Origin: Aldehydirespirator sp965203635
Lineage (GTDB): Bacteria > Actinomycetota > Acidimicrobiia > Acidimicrobiales > Aldehydirespiratoraceae
Reading direction: 5' to 3'
Assembly: GCA_965203635.1 (NCBI GenBank)
Contig: OZ241903.1
Coordinates: forward strand, 930,001-994,000
Length of the DNA: 64,000 bases
In this document: piece by piece, positions 26,021 through 33,919 of the stretch
Numbering within the stretch: the stretch's first letter is position 1
Layout: each line of letters begins with the position of its first letter
Translations under genes and position numbers: made by a program
The notes under the pieces: model-generated
Database searches by the model: none
What the model was told of the DNA's origin: nothing
Seen by the model: the letters and a program-made list of their open reading frames with translations, nothing else

Positions 26021-26491
26021 ATGCCCGACACTTCGCCACATGCCCAGTCCCACGAGGACACCACCCCCGGCGACGCCGACAGCCGAGCGCGACGGCTGCA
26101 CGACCGGGACCGGGCGGCCCGCGAGTTGGGCATCGAATTGACCGACACAGGGCCGGGGACCGCCACCGCTCGCATGACGGTGCGAGGCGACATGCTCAAT
26201 GGCGCGGGCAAGTGTCACGGAGGCGTGATCTTCACCCTGGCCGACACCGCCTTCCAGTGCGCGTGCAACACCCACGGCCGGCTGACCGTGTCGTCGGGGG
26301 CCTCGATCCAGTTCGTCCGGCCCGCGGCGGAGGGCGACGAGTTGACGGCGGTATGTGTGGAGCGCTACCGCAACCGTTCGGGCGGCGGCTACGACGTCAC
26401 CGTCACCCGCGCCGGCGCGGGATCAGGCGCACCACAACTCCTGGCCCTGTTCAGGGGCCAAGCCCACGAATTGAGGTCGGCGACTCCCTAA
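26021..26491 (+). CDS. PaaI-type hotdog thioesterase
   Basis: 156 aa from ATG 26021; an in-frame GTG at 26012 is an alternative. Hotdog-fold hydroxyphenylacetyl-CoA thioesterase family: ARMTVRGDMLNGAGKCHGGV, IFTLADTAFQCACN (helix with catalytic Asp), SSGASIQFVRPAAEGDEL. It hydrolyses aryl- or acyl-CoA, and PaaI rescues CoA from dead-end intermediates of phenylacetate catabolism. The divergent kinase-like gene begins only 19 bp away. A PaaD-like gene lies at 30539 but no other paa genes are present. Confidence 0.82.
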   Translation: MPDTSPHAQSHEDTTPGDADSRARRLHDRDRAARELGIELTDTGPGTATARMTVRGDMLNGAGKCHGGVIFTLADTAFQCACNTHGRLTVSSGASIQFVRPAAEGDELTAVCVERYRNRSGGGYDVTVTRAGAGSGAPQLLALFRGQAHELRSATP

Positions 26492-26507
26492 GCGCCGACC
26501 GCGGCGA

Positions 26508-27800
26508 TCAGACCTGGGTCTGCTGGCTGAGGAACGACCGCTCGGCCAGTCCGTGCCACTCCGAGATGCCGTCGCGGAACTCGCGCCACGGCCCGAGGAT
26601 CCGGGCGAAGTTCTCGTCGTCGGCGGCCACGCCGTCGAGCACGTTCTCGGTCTCGGCCTTGAACGCGGCCATCAACTCGGGTGAGAACTCGCGGATCTGA
26701 GCGAACGCCTTGACCCTCTGGAGGTCCGCCTGGTTGAGCACGTCGTAGGTGGCCATGGTCCTCATGTTGGCGTCGGCCGCGGCCGACTGGATGGCGGCCT
26801 GGTACTCCGGAGGCAGCTCGTTCCACCTCTCCAGGGAGATCTGGACCTCCAGTGCCGTGCCCGGCTCCCACCAGCCCGGGTGGTAGTAGTACAGGTCGCC
26901 CTGGAACTGGTCGAGGCCGAGGATCAGGTCGTCGGTCGGGCCCACGAACTCGGCGCCGTCGATGGCGCCCGTCTGGATGGCCTGCAGGATCTCGCCGCCG
27001 GCCAGCGTCACCTGCTCGCCGCCGAGGTTCTCCAGCACCCGCCCGGCCAGACCGGGAATGCGCATCTTGAGGCCGTTCAGGTCGTCTACGGAATTGATCT
27101 CCTGGGTGAACCAGCCGCCCATCTGGCAGCCGGTGGCGCCGCCGGGGAAGGCGATGATGCCGTGCTCAGCCGCGTAGAACTCGTTGAGCATGTCGATGCC
27201 GCTCCGCCTGCCCTCGTTGTCGAACGTGCCGTACAGCCAGGCGTTCTGCTGGCGCTGGTTGAGTCCGAACGGGACCGCGGTGCCGAACTGCTGCACCGGG
27301 CTGATGCCGACGTAGTAGTACGACGCGGTGTGGCCCATCTCCACGCCGAGGTCGCGCACCGTCTGCAAGACTTCCAGGCCACCGACGATCTCGCCCGCCG
27401 GGCGAGCGTGTATGACAAAGCGGCCACCGGTGAGTTCCCCGACCCGTTGGGCGAAGTACTGCGCGGAGCCGAACAGCGTCACCAGCGCGGTGGGCCAGCT
27501 GGTGGCCATCTGCCACTCGAGCTCGGGGCCCTGCGCGGTCACAGCCACGGTGTCGGTGGGTTCGGCGGCAGCCGTCGTAGTGGTCTCGGCGGCCTCGGGC
27601 GCATCTGTCGCGGTGGGGGCCGGAGCCTCCTCGGCGTCATCTCCGCAAGCAGCCAGGATCGAAGAGGCCGCTGCGAACCCGGCCACACCGAGTCCGCCCT
27701 TGATGAATCCCCGCCTGGCCAGACTCGAAGAGTTGGCTTCCTCGAGGATCGAATCGACAGCATCACCGTCGGTCCGGGCCGAGCTTGCTTCCTGAGTCAT
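26508..27800 (-). CDS. dctP: TRAP transporter substrate-binding protein, DctP family (TakP-like)
   Basis: 430 aa from ATG 27800, with GGAGGG 6 nt upstream. Export signal combines a twin-arginine motif (ARRGFIKGG) with a lipobox-like SSILAAC, then a Thr/Ala/Glu-rich spacer and the DctP domain: WQMATSWPTALVTLFGSAQY, PAGEIVGGLEVLQTVRDLGV, TASYYYVGISPVQQFG, IIAFPGGATGCQMGGWF, LKMRIPGLAGRVLENLGG, DGAEFVGPTDD and YYYYHPGWWEPG. The pattern is that of the 2-oxo-monocarboxylate binder TakP. Third gene of the operon with DctQ and DctM, after a 186-nt gap. Confidence 0.9.
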   Translation of the reverse strand: MTQEASSARTDGDAVDSILEEANSSSLARRGFIKGGLGVAGFAAASSILAACGDDAEEAPAPTATDAPEAAETTTTAAAEPTDTVAVTAQGPELEWQMATSWPTALVTLFGSAQYFAQRVGELTGGRFVIHARPAGEIVGGLEVLQTVRDLGVEMGHTASYYYVGISPVQQFGTAVPFGLNQRQQNAWLYGTFDNEGRRSGIDMLNEFYAAEHGIIAFPGGATGCQMGGWFTQEINSVDDLNGLKMRIPGLAGRVLENLGGEQVTLAGGEILQAIQTGAIDGAEFVGPTDDLILGLDQFQGDLYYYHPGWWEPGTALEVQISLERWNELPPEYQAAIQSAAADANMRTMATYDVLNQADLQRVKAFAQIREFSPELMAAFKAETENVLDGVAADDENFARILGPWREFRDGISEWHGLAERSFLSQQTQV

Positions 27801-27986
27801 ATGAATCCCTCCATGTTGGACGCTTGTTGCTCGCCATCGACTCCTCCGCAGGGGACGGATGACTCCGAGTCGTTGGCGGGCGGAAGAATACACGACCTAC
27901 ACGCGGCTTGCCCGGGAACGTCGACATGATGATCGCGCCGACTATTTTGTAGAGGGCCGCGACGCGGATCCGCGACGCGGCGTTCG

Positions 27987-29591
27987 TCAACCGAACCGGA
28001 ACGTCTCGATCGACGTGTAGGTGATTGCGGGGAAGATGGCCAGGATCACCAGGGCCAGCGCCTGCAGGCCCATGAACGGGAAGGCGCCCTTGTGGATGTC
28101 GGCCGTCTTGACCTCGGGTGGCGCCACGCTCTGCAGGTAGAAGAGCGAGAACCCCACCGGCGGCGAGATGAAGGCCATGTTCAGGTTGACCGCCATGAGC
28201 ACCGCGAACCAGATCTTCTCGTCGGGAGTGAAACCGAGGAAGTCCATGGCGGGCACGAAGATCGGCACCACGATGAAGGTGATCTCCAGGAATTCCAGAT
28301 TGATGCCGAGGAGGAACACCGCCACCATGGCGATGACCACGAAGCCCCACTTGCCGCCGCCGATCGAGGTCAGCCACTCCGAGGTCTGGTCCGACCCGCC
28401 GAGCTGGAAGAACATGGCGCTGAAGAACGTCGAGCAGAACAGCAGGGTCATGACCAGCACCACCACGTTGGTGGTGGAGCGGGCCGCGTCCTTGACCGCC
28501 TGCCAGTTGAGCCGCCATCCCTTGGTGATATGGGTGGCGCCCCCCTTGACCATGAGATCGTCGAACAGCCAGTTCAACACGGTAAGCACCAACGCCCCGA
28601 ACACTCCCACCGCTCCCGACTCCGACGGCGTGGCGATTCCCGCGAAGATCGACAGCAGCACCCCGAAGATCAGCGTCAATATGGGCACGATGGCAACCAA
28701 CACCTCGGCGGCCAGCATCCGGGTGCGCAGCAGGACCACGAGGAACACTCCGAAGTGGATCACGACCATGACGAGCGGCGACCACGGGCTGGCCAGGAAA
28801 CCCATCCCGCTCGCCCTGGCCAGCAGCGTCACCGCCCCCACCATCAGGGCCAGGATCATCGCGATCAACAGTTTCGTCCGCAGTGACGGGTCGCCGGAGA
28901 GTGTGCGCTGCTCCTTGGGCATGGCCGGACCTGTCTTGGGCCTGAGCCACGCCAGCACCAGCACATAGATCACGTAGAGCCCGCTGAGCAGCAAGCCTGG
29001 CAGCAGCGCTCCGGCGAACAGCCCGAGGATGCCCACGCCCAACTGCTGGGCCAGCAGGATCAGCACGATGCTGGGCGGCAGCAGCTGGGCCAGCGTGCCC
29101 GAGGCGATGATGGCGCCGGTGGAGAGCTTGTTGTCGTAGCCGAGCCGGACCATGGCGGGCAGCGACAGCAGACCCATCACGATCACCGTGGCGGCCACCA
29201 CGCCGGTGGCCGCAGCCAGCAGGGTGCCGACCAGCACGACCGCGGCCGCGACACCGCCCCGCAGCCGGCCCATGAGCATTCCGAAGGCGTTGAGCAGTCG
29301 TTCGGCCATGCCCGACCGCTCGAGGATGGCGCCCATCAGCACGAACAGCGGCACGGCCAGCAGGGTCGGATCGCTGACCGCCTTGTACCACCGCCCCGGC
29401 AGCGTGTTGAGCGTGTTGGGGTCGAACACGTCCAACCAGTCGCCGATGAAGCTGAAGAACAGCGCGGTGGCCGCGAACGAGAAGGCCACGTTGTAGCCCG
29501 ACAGGATCACCAGCATGAACACCGCGAACATGGTCAGGGCCAGGAACACCCCCGCGTCCATGCCCAGGATCGTCTCCAGCGCCAGCATCAT
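27987..29591 (-). CDS. dctM: TRAP transporter large permease, DctM family
   Basis: 534 aa from ATG 29591. About 12-14 membrane segments of the DctM domain: VFMLVILSGYNVAFSFAATA, LLAVPLFVLMGAILERSGMA, TGVVAATVIVMGLLSLPAMV, ASGTLAQLLPPSIVLILLAQ, FAGIATPSESGAVGVFGALV and VNLNMAFISPPVGFSLFYLQ. It is longer than usual (about 430), mainly through a central insertion near residues 225-300, as seen in the TakP-linked subgroup. It is the Na+-coupled transport subunit, working with DctQ and DctP. Confidence 0.92.
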   Translation of the reverse strand: MMLALETILGMDAGVFLALTMFAVFMLVILSGYNVAFSFAATALFFSFIGDWLDVFDPNTLNTLPGRWYKAVSDPTLLAVPLFVLMGAILERSGMAERLLNAFGMLMGRLRGGVAAAVVLVGTLLAAATGVVAATVIVMGLLSLPAMVRLGYDNKLSTGAIIASGTLAQLLPPSIVLILLAQQLGVGILGLFAGALLPGLLLSGLYVIYVLVLAWLRPKTGPAMPKEQRTLSGDPSLRTKLLIAMILALMVGAVTLLARASGMGFLASPWSPLVMVVIHFGVFLVVLLRTRMLAAEVLVAIVPILTLIFGVLLSIFAGIATPSESGAVGVFGALVLTVLNWLFDDLMVKGGATHITKGWRLNWQAVKDAARSTTNVVVLVMTLLFCSTFFSAMFFQLGGSDQTSEWLTSIGGGKWGFVVIAMVAVFLLGINLEFLEITFIVVPIFVPAMDFLGFTPDEKIWFAVLMAVNLNMAFISPPVGFSLFYLQSVAPPEVKTADIHKGAFPFMGLQALALVILAIFPAITYTSIETFRFG

Positions 29592-29595
29592 CGGC

Positions 29596-29651
29596 GTCTA
29601 CTCGATCCTCTCCGGGCTTCTCACGGCCACGTCTACTCGATCCTCTGCGGG
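29596..29651. repeat. Two 21-bp near-identical direct repeats at the dctQ-dctM junction
   Basis: GTCTACTCGATCCTCTCCGGG at 29596-29616 recurs with one mismatch at 29631-29651. The second copy encodes the last residues and stop of DctQ (read on the minus strand); the first copy repeats that end and supplies a GGAGAGG sequence upstream of the dctM ATG. Likely a small local duplication. Confidence 0.7.
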
Positions 29652-30442
29652 ATGTCGCGCTCGACGATGTCGCCGTAGTCGTCCCGGTCGATCAGCACGA
29701 ACCCGGTCTTGATCACCTCGGCGAGGAGCTGCAGGCCGAACAGGCAGAAGCCGACCAGCAGCATCGTCTTGATCGGTCCCACCGCGAGGCCGCCCGCGTC
29801 CACGGCCTCCTCCCAGCTCTGCCACACCCGCCAGCCCGCGGGCCATTCGCCGTTGTGGCGCCGGCCCAGAGCGGCCGCCGCGTAGTGCTGCAGGATGCGG
29901 ACGCTCATGAAGATGAAGGGGAGCAGCAGCACCGTGTGCATGCCGAAGTCGAGGGCCGCCTTGGTCTTGTTGCGGAAGTTCACCCACCAGAAGTCGATCC
30001 GGGGATTGACGCCGTCACGGACTCCCATGTTGATGGACACCAGGAACATCAGCCCGAAGGACTGCCACGCCAGGCTGACCACCTCGCCGATGAGGATGTC
30101 CTGTTCCACGTACTCGTTGCTGTACCGGGTGATCACGTTGAAGAACTGCAGGATGAACACGGCCCACGCCAGGATCATCGCGATCTTCAGCGTGAACTTG
30201 GGTATGGCCTCGATGCCCAGACGCAGGCGGTGAAGCCCATCATGCCATGCCGAAATGGCCACCCCGGCGATGAGGAGGATCCACCACCACCACTCGAAGT
30301 GGCCGATCAGGTAGGACGTGTCGGTGAACAGGTGGGCGACGGCGCCCGCCAGCAGTGTCGTTAGCGCGACCCACCCGGAGGGGTGCAGAGTCCTCCAGCC
30401 CAGCGCTCGCTGGCCGGACTCCGGCGCGGTTATCACCGACAT
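29633..30442 (-). CDS. dctQ: TRAP transporter small permease, DctQ family
   Basis: 269 aa from ATG 30442; an in-frame GTG at 30454 would add four residues. Neither has a strong Shine-Dalgarno. Hydrophobic segments include WVALTTLLAGAVAHLF, WWWWILLIAGVAISAW, FTLKIAMILAWAVFILQFFN, SFGLMFLVSINMGVRDG, and a C-terminal LLVGFCLFGLQLLAEVI; DctQ contacts are typical around NPRIDFWW. It is larger than the usual 160-200 residues. First gene of the dctQMP operon. Confidence 0.87.
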   Translation of the reverse strand: MSVITAPESGQRALGWRTLHPSGWVALTTLLAGAVAHLFTDTSYLIGHFEWWWWILLIAGVAISAWHDGLHRLRLGIEAIPKFTLKIAMILAWAVFILQFFNVITRYSNEYVEQDILIGEVVSLAWQSFGLMFLVSINMGVRDGVNPRIDFWWVNFRNKTKAALDFGMHTVLLLPFIFMSVRILQHYAAAALGRRHNGEWPAGWRVWQSWEEAVDAGGLAVGPIKTMLLVGFCLFGLQLLAEVIKTGFVLIDRDDYGDIVERDIPQRIE

Positions 30443-30538
30443 GGTGTGCGACACTAGTGGCCCGGCCGCTGCGGCTGCTAGCGAGGGGTCGGCACCCGGC
30501 GGCGCAGCGCGAGTCCTGCGGACGTAGGGTGGAGGGCG

Positions 30539-31006
30539 ATGAGCAGCCTCTGCGCCGTCCGCGAGAGTGACGTCATCGACGCCCTCCGGGGTGTGGACGA
30601 CCCCGAGTATCCAGGGGTCAGCGTGGTCGACATGGGCATGATCAGCGCCGTCGAGCTTGCGGGCGGGCGGGTTGCGATCGAGCTGATCACCACCTTCAGC
30701 GGCTGCCCGGCCCTTGACGTCATCTCGTCCGAGATCGCCGGAGCAGTCGGGACTCTGGACGGCATCACCGGTGTCGAGGTGCGGCGCAGCGCCCAGGCCT
30801 GGGACACTTCGAGGCTCAGCGAGCAGGCCCGGGCCGTGATGGCCCGTGACTTCACAGTGGCTGTCGCCGTCCCCGGCAAGCCGGCCGAATGTCCCCGTTG
30901 CGGGGTTGCGGCGCTGGTGGAGCAGTCACCGTTCGGGCCGGCCCGGTGCCGAGCCGTCCACCGCTGCACGGCCTGCGGTGAGGTCGTGGAGGTGCTGCGA
31001 GCCTGA
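30539..31006 (+). CDS. PaaD-like protein (MIP18/DUF59 domain plus zinc ribbon)
   Basis: 155 aa, ATG 30539 with GGAGGG just upstream. N-terminal MIP18/DUF59 domain: VDDPEYPGVSVVDMGMISAV, TFSGCPALDVISSEI. C-terminal cysteine ribbon: CPRCGVAALVEQSPFGPARC and RCTACGEVVEV. This is the architecture of PaaD (PaaJ), a maturation factor for the phenylacetyl-CoA epoxidase PaaABCE. No epoxidase subunits are in the window, so it is an orphan here and may serve a distant paa locus or general Fe-S assembly. Its 3' end overlaps the convergent bsaP-like gene by about 80 nt. Confidence 0.78.
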   Translation: MSSLCAVRESDVIDALRGVDDPEYPGVSVVDMGMISAVELAGGRVAIELITTFSGCPALDVISSEIAGAVGTLDGITGVEVRRSAQAWDTSRLSEQARAVMARDFTVAVAVPGKPAECPRCGVAALVEQSPFGPARCRAVHRCTACGEVVEVLRA

Positions 31007-31177
31007 GCGCGAGCTGGTGCCGCAGCTGCGGCATCTGGCCGTCCAGCCCGCGGGACTGACCGATGTGGCCAGCCATGTGCCGCACGACCCGCAGTAGCGG
31101 GGCGGATCGAGTTCGGGCAGGCAGCCGGCACAGTCTCGGCGACCGCAGCCGTGGCAATGGAGCGCCTGGCCGCTCAA
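30926..31177 (-). CDS. bsaP: Biotin synthase auxiliary protein BsaP-like
   Basis: 83 aa from TTG 31177, whose TTGA overlaps the bioB stop by 4 nt, indicating translational coupling. Eight cysteines in four pairs: HCHGCGRRDCAGC, RYCGSCGTW and RCRSCG, with SVSPAGWTARC in between. Actinobacterial bioB genes are followed by such a small cysteine-rich protein (Rv1590/BsaP), which supports the Fe-S cluster function of biotin synthase. The last 26 codons lie antisense to the paaD-like 3' end. The TTG start and small size make annotation pipelines likely to miss it. Confidence 0.72.
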   Translation of the reverse strand: MSGQALHCHGCGRRDCAGCLPELDPPRYCGSCGTWLATSVSPAGWTARCRSCGTSSRSGSQHLHDLTAGRAAVDGSAPGRPER

Positions 31178-32175
31178 ACCGCGGCTGACAGACTGCCGAT
31201 CGGCATACGCAGATCGGCGAGCATGTCCAGATCCTGCTGGGGCGATCGTCCCAGAGTGGTCAGGTAGTTGCCCACGATCAGGGCGTTGATCCCGGACGTC
31301 ATTCCCATGGCCTGGAGATCGCGCAGGGTTATCTCCCGACCGCCCGCATAACGCAGGATCACCGACGGCAAGGCCAGCCGGAACAGTGCGATCCAGCGGA
31401 TGGCCTCGAGGGCCCCCACCGGCTTGCGGATCTGCAGCGGCGTGCCCGGTCGGGGGTTCAGGAAGTTGATGGGCACCTCGCAGGGCTCTACCGCCCTTAT
31501 CTGCTCGATCAGCTCCAGCCGCTGCTCGACGCTCTCACCCATGCCGAGCAACACGCCGCAGCACAGTTCCATGCCGGCCTCGCGCACGTAGGTGCAGGTG
31601 TCCACCCGCTCGTCGAAGCTGTGGGTGGTCACCACCCGGCCGAAGAACGACCGGCTCGTCTCCAGGTTGTGGTTGTAGCGGTGGACCCCGGCCGCGGCCA
31701 GCTCGAAGGCCTGGTCCCGGGTCAGGATGCCTGCGCTGATCGCGACGTTGAGGCCGGTGGAAGCCGAGACCAGCGCGGTCAGCTCGATCAGGCGGTCCAT
31801 GGTGCGGCGATCCGGGCCGCGCACCGCCAGCACCATGCAGAACTCGCTGGCCCCCAGTTCCTCGGTCTCGCGGGCCGCGGCCAACACCTCCTCGGTGTCC
31901 AGAAACGGCGTGGCCTTGACCTGCGTGTCGAATGCGGCCGACTGGCTGCAGAAGTGGCAGTCCTCTCCGCAGCCCCCGGTCTTCGCCGACAGGATGCCCT
32001 CGACCTCGACCACCGGGCCGGCCCATGCCAGCCGAACCTCGTGGGCCAGCGCGGCCAGCGAGGGCACCGACGCGTCCCCGATCGCAGCCAGGTCCGCTAT
32101 CTCGTGCGCCGTGAGCTGACGGCGCTCGTCGAGCAGCGCTACCGACGCGCGCTCTATGGCAGGCCAGTCGATCAT
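31174..32175 (-). CDS. bioB: Biotin synthase (radical SAM)
   Basis: 333 aa; ATG 32175 overlaps the stop of the upstream binding-protein gene (ATGA). Radical SAM cluster cysteines 69, 73 and 76 in GGCGEDCHFCSQSA; further motifs SEFCMVLAVRGP, YNHNLETSRSFF, LCCGVLLGMGES, VPINFLNPRPGTPL, LRYAGGREITL and GINALIVGNYLTTLGRSP. Inserts sulfur into dethiobiotin in the cytoplasm. Placement at the end of an ABC transporter operon, without bioA, bioD or bioF, is unusual. bsaP follows with overlap. Confidence 0.95.
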   Translation of the reverse strand: MIDWPAIERASVALLDERRQLTAHEIADLAAIGDASVPSLAALAHEVRLAWAGPVVEVEGILSAKTGGCGEDCHFCSQSAAFDTQVKATPFLDTEEVLAAARETEELGASEFCMVLAVRGPDRRTMDRLIELTALVSASTGLNVAISAGILTRDQAFELAAAGVHRYNHNLETSRSFFGRVVTTHSFDERVDTCTYVREAGMELCCGVLLGMGESVEQRLELIEQIRAVEPCEVPINFLNPRPGTPLQIRKPVGALEAIRWIALFRLALPSVILRYAGGREITLRDLQAMGMTSGINALIVGNYLTTLGRSPQQDLDMLADLRMPIGSLSAAV

Positions 32176-33815
32176 GAGGCCTTGAAGCAGGGCTCGTACT
32201 CCCAGTTCAAGGCCGTCTCGGAGGCGTAAGGCCCCTTGATGAGGGTGAAGCCGTTGTTGCTTCCCTCCTCCGACACCGTCACACCCGGCGTGTACCGCGA
32301 GAGATCGACGTCGTACAGGTAGGTCTCACGCACGACGTTGTTGTTGGGGTTGCCGCGCCAACTCTGGTCCGGCGAGAGGCCCTTGAGGTCGGCGGTGATC
32401 TGGTTGGCCGCCGCCAGCACGCCGGCCCGGGTGAGGTTGCCGTTGCTGATGGCCTGGTCCAAGATCTGGTGGGTGATGTAGGCCAGAATCCAGCTGACGA
32501 TGTAGACGTCATCGAACGGCGCGTCCGGGCGGTACTCGCGCATACCGCTGATCATGTCCTGCATGCCCTCCGAGTCTTCGGCGTCCCACAGCACGGCGTA
32601 GGTGGAATGGGTGTAGACGGCGTCGGCCAGCTCCGCGAAGCCTTGGACGCCGAGCAGAGCCGGGTTCCAGCTGGGGGCGTTGCCCGCCCACTGGCCGGTG
32701 AAGCCCGCTTGTGCGGCGCCGCCCATCAGGTTCGCCGTCGTGCTGGGGCTCGTGGCGAGCCACACCCAGTCGGCGCCGGACTCGACGATGCGGGTGATGA
32801 CCGGCGTCAGGTCGGCGCCGGGGATCACTTGGGCTTGGCCGTCATAGACGATGTTGAGGCCCAGTGCATCGGCCGCGATCTTCGCACCCTCGGCGCCGTC
32901 CTCGCCGTAGTCGCCGGGGAAGCTGGCGATAGCGAAGTCGGGGCCGTAGGTCTCCGACATGTACGTCACGCCGTTCATGGCCTCAATGCAGTAGTTGGGC
33001 CCCACCTCGAACACGTTCTTGCCGATCTGGGGGTCGGCCCACCCCGAGTACCACGAGATCGGGACGGCGGCCAGGTTGTCCTCGATGAGCGATTCGGTGG
33101 TGGCCGCGGTATGGGGCGAGCCGACGGACATGCTGAACATCACCACGCTCTGGTCGCCGTCGCCCGCCATGGCCTCATAGTTCTCCAGATGCGTGGGAAC
33201 GTCGTAGCCGTTGTCCAGCACGACGGGCTCGACTGACCAGCCTTGGATCCCGCCAGTGTCGTTGACCCGCTCCCAGTAGGCCAGGTGTCCGTCGGTGATC
33301 TTGGTGATCAACGGGGCAAAGATGCCGGTCAGGTCGGTGTTCAGACCCACCCGGATCGTCCTCGACTCTATGTCCACGCCGAAATCGTGAGCTAGCGCGC
33401 CCTCGGCCGCGGCCAACGCCTCCTGGGCCGCGGCAGCTTCCCCCGCCGCCGCGTCGGCCTCCGCTCGGGCCGCTTCCAGCGCGGCCTGCGCCGCGTCGGC
33501 CTCCGCTTGGGCTGCTTCCAGCGCGGTCTGCGCCTCGACCTGCTGTTCGGCGCTGGCCTCCGCAGCGGACGCCTCGGCCGCGGCCAACCTTGCCGTGGCT
33601 TCGTCGGCCGCGGCTTGGGCTTCCTCGGCCGCGGCTTGGGCTTCCTCGGCGTCGGCTTGTGCCGCGGCCCTCTCCGCTTCGGCCGCCGCGGCCCTCTCCG
33701 CTTCAGCCGCCGCGGCGGCGTCGGCTACCGACGTGTCCGGCTCGTCGTCGCCGCAGGCCGAGGCAACCAGGGACAGGGCACATAGGACCACCAGCATCCA
33801 TTTCATTGGTTTCAC
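32172..33815 (-). CDS. ABC transporter substrate-binding lipoprotein with alanine-rich coiled-coil spacer (paralog 1)
   Basis: 547 aa from GTG 33815, with GAGGAGG 5 nt upstream; the paralog at 35596 starts the same way. The alternative ATG is at 33806. Signal peptide with lipobox VASAC (Cys21) followed by GDDEPDTS, then about 110 residues of Ala/Glu heptad-like sequence (residues 30-140, EAQAAAEEAQAAADEA type), then a type 1 periplasmic-binding domain: RTIRVGLNTDLTGIFAPLIT, ISWYSGWADPQIGKNVFEVG, IASFPGDYGEDGAEGAKIAA, GQWAGNAPSWNPALLG. The coiled-coil spacer is absent from typical LivK proteins. Closely related to the gene at 35596. Ligand unknown. Confidence 0.88.
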   Translation of the reverse strand: MKPMKWMLVVLCALSLVASACGDDEPDTSVADAAAAAEAERAAAAEAERAAAQADAEEAQAAAEEAQAAADEATARLAAAEASAAEASAEQQVEAQTALEAAQAEADAAQAALEAARAEADAAAGEAAAAQEALAAAEGALAHDFGVDIESRTIRVGLNTDLTGIFAPLITKITDGHLAYWERVNDTGGIQGWSVEPVVLDNGYDVPTHLENYEAMAGDGDQSVVMFSMSVGSPHTAATTESLIEDNLAAVPISWYSGWADPQIGKNVFEVGPNYCIEAMNGVTYMSETYGPDFAIASFPGDYGEDGAEGAKIAADALGLNIVYDGQAQVIPGADLTPVITRIVESGADWVWLATSPSTTANLMGGAAQAGFTGQWAGNAPSWNPALLGVQGFAELADAVYTHSTYAVLWDAEDSEGMQDMISGMREYRPDAPFDDVYIVSWILAYITHQILDQAISNGNLTRAGVLAAANQITADLKGLSPDQSWRGNPNNNVVRETYLYDVDLSRYTPGVTVSEEGSNNGFTLIKGPYASETALNWEYEPCFKAS

Positions 33816-33919
33816 AGTCGCCTCCTCTTCGGCGAACGCTACACGTTGCGCGCGAGCATGGGGCCGGATTCGTGCGCCTACCCGCCCGACCTTCGGGGCC
33901 CGGTTCTCAGGCAGCCGGC

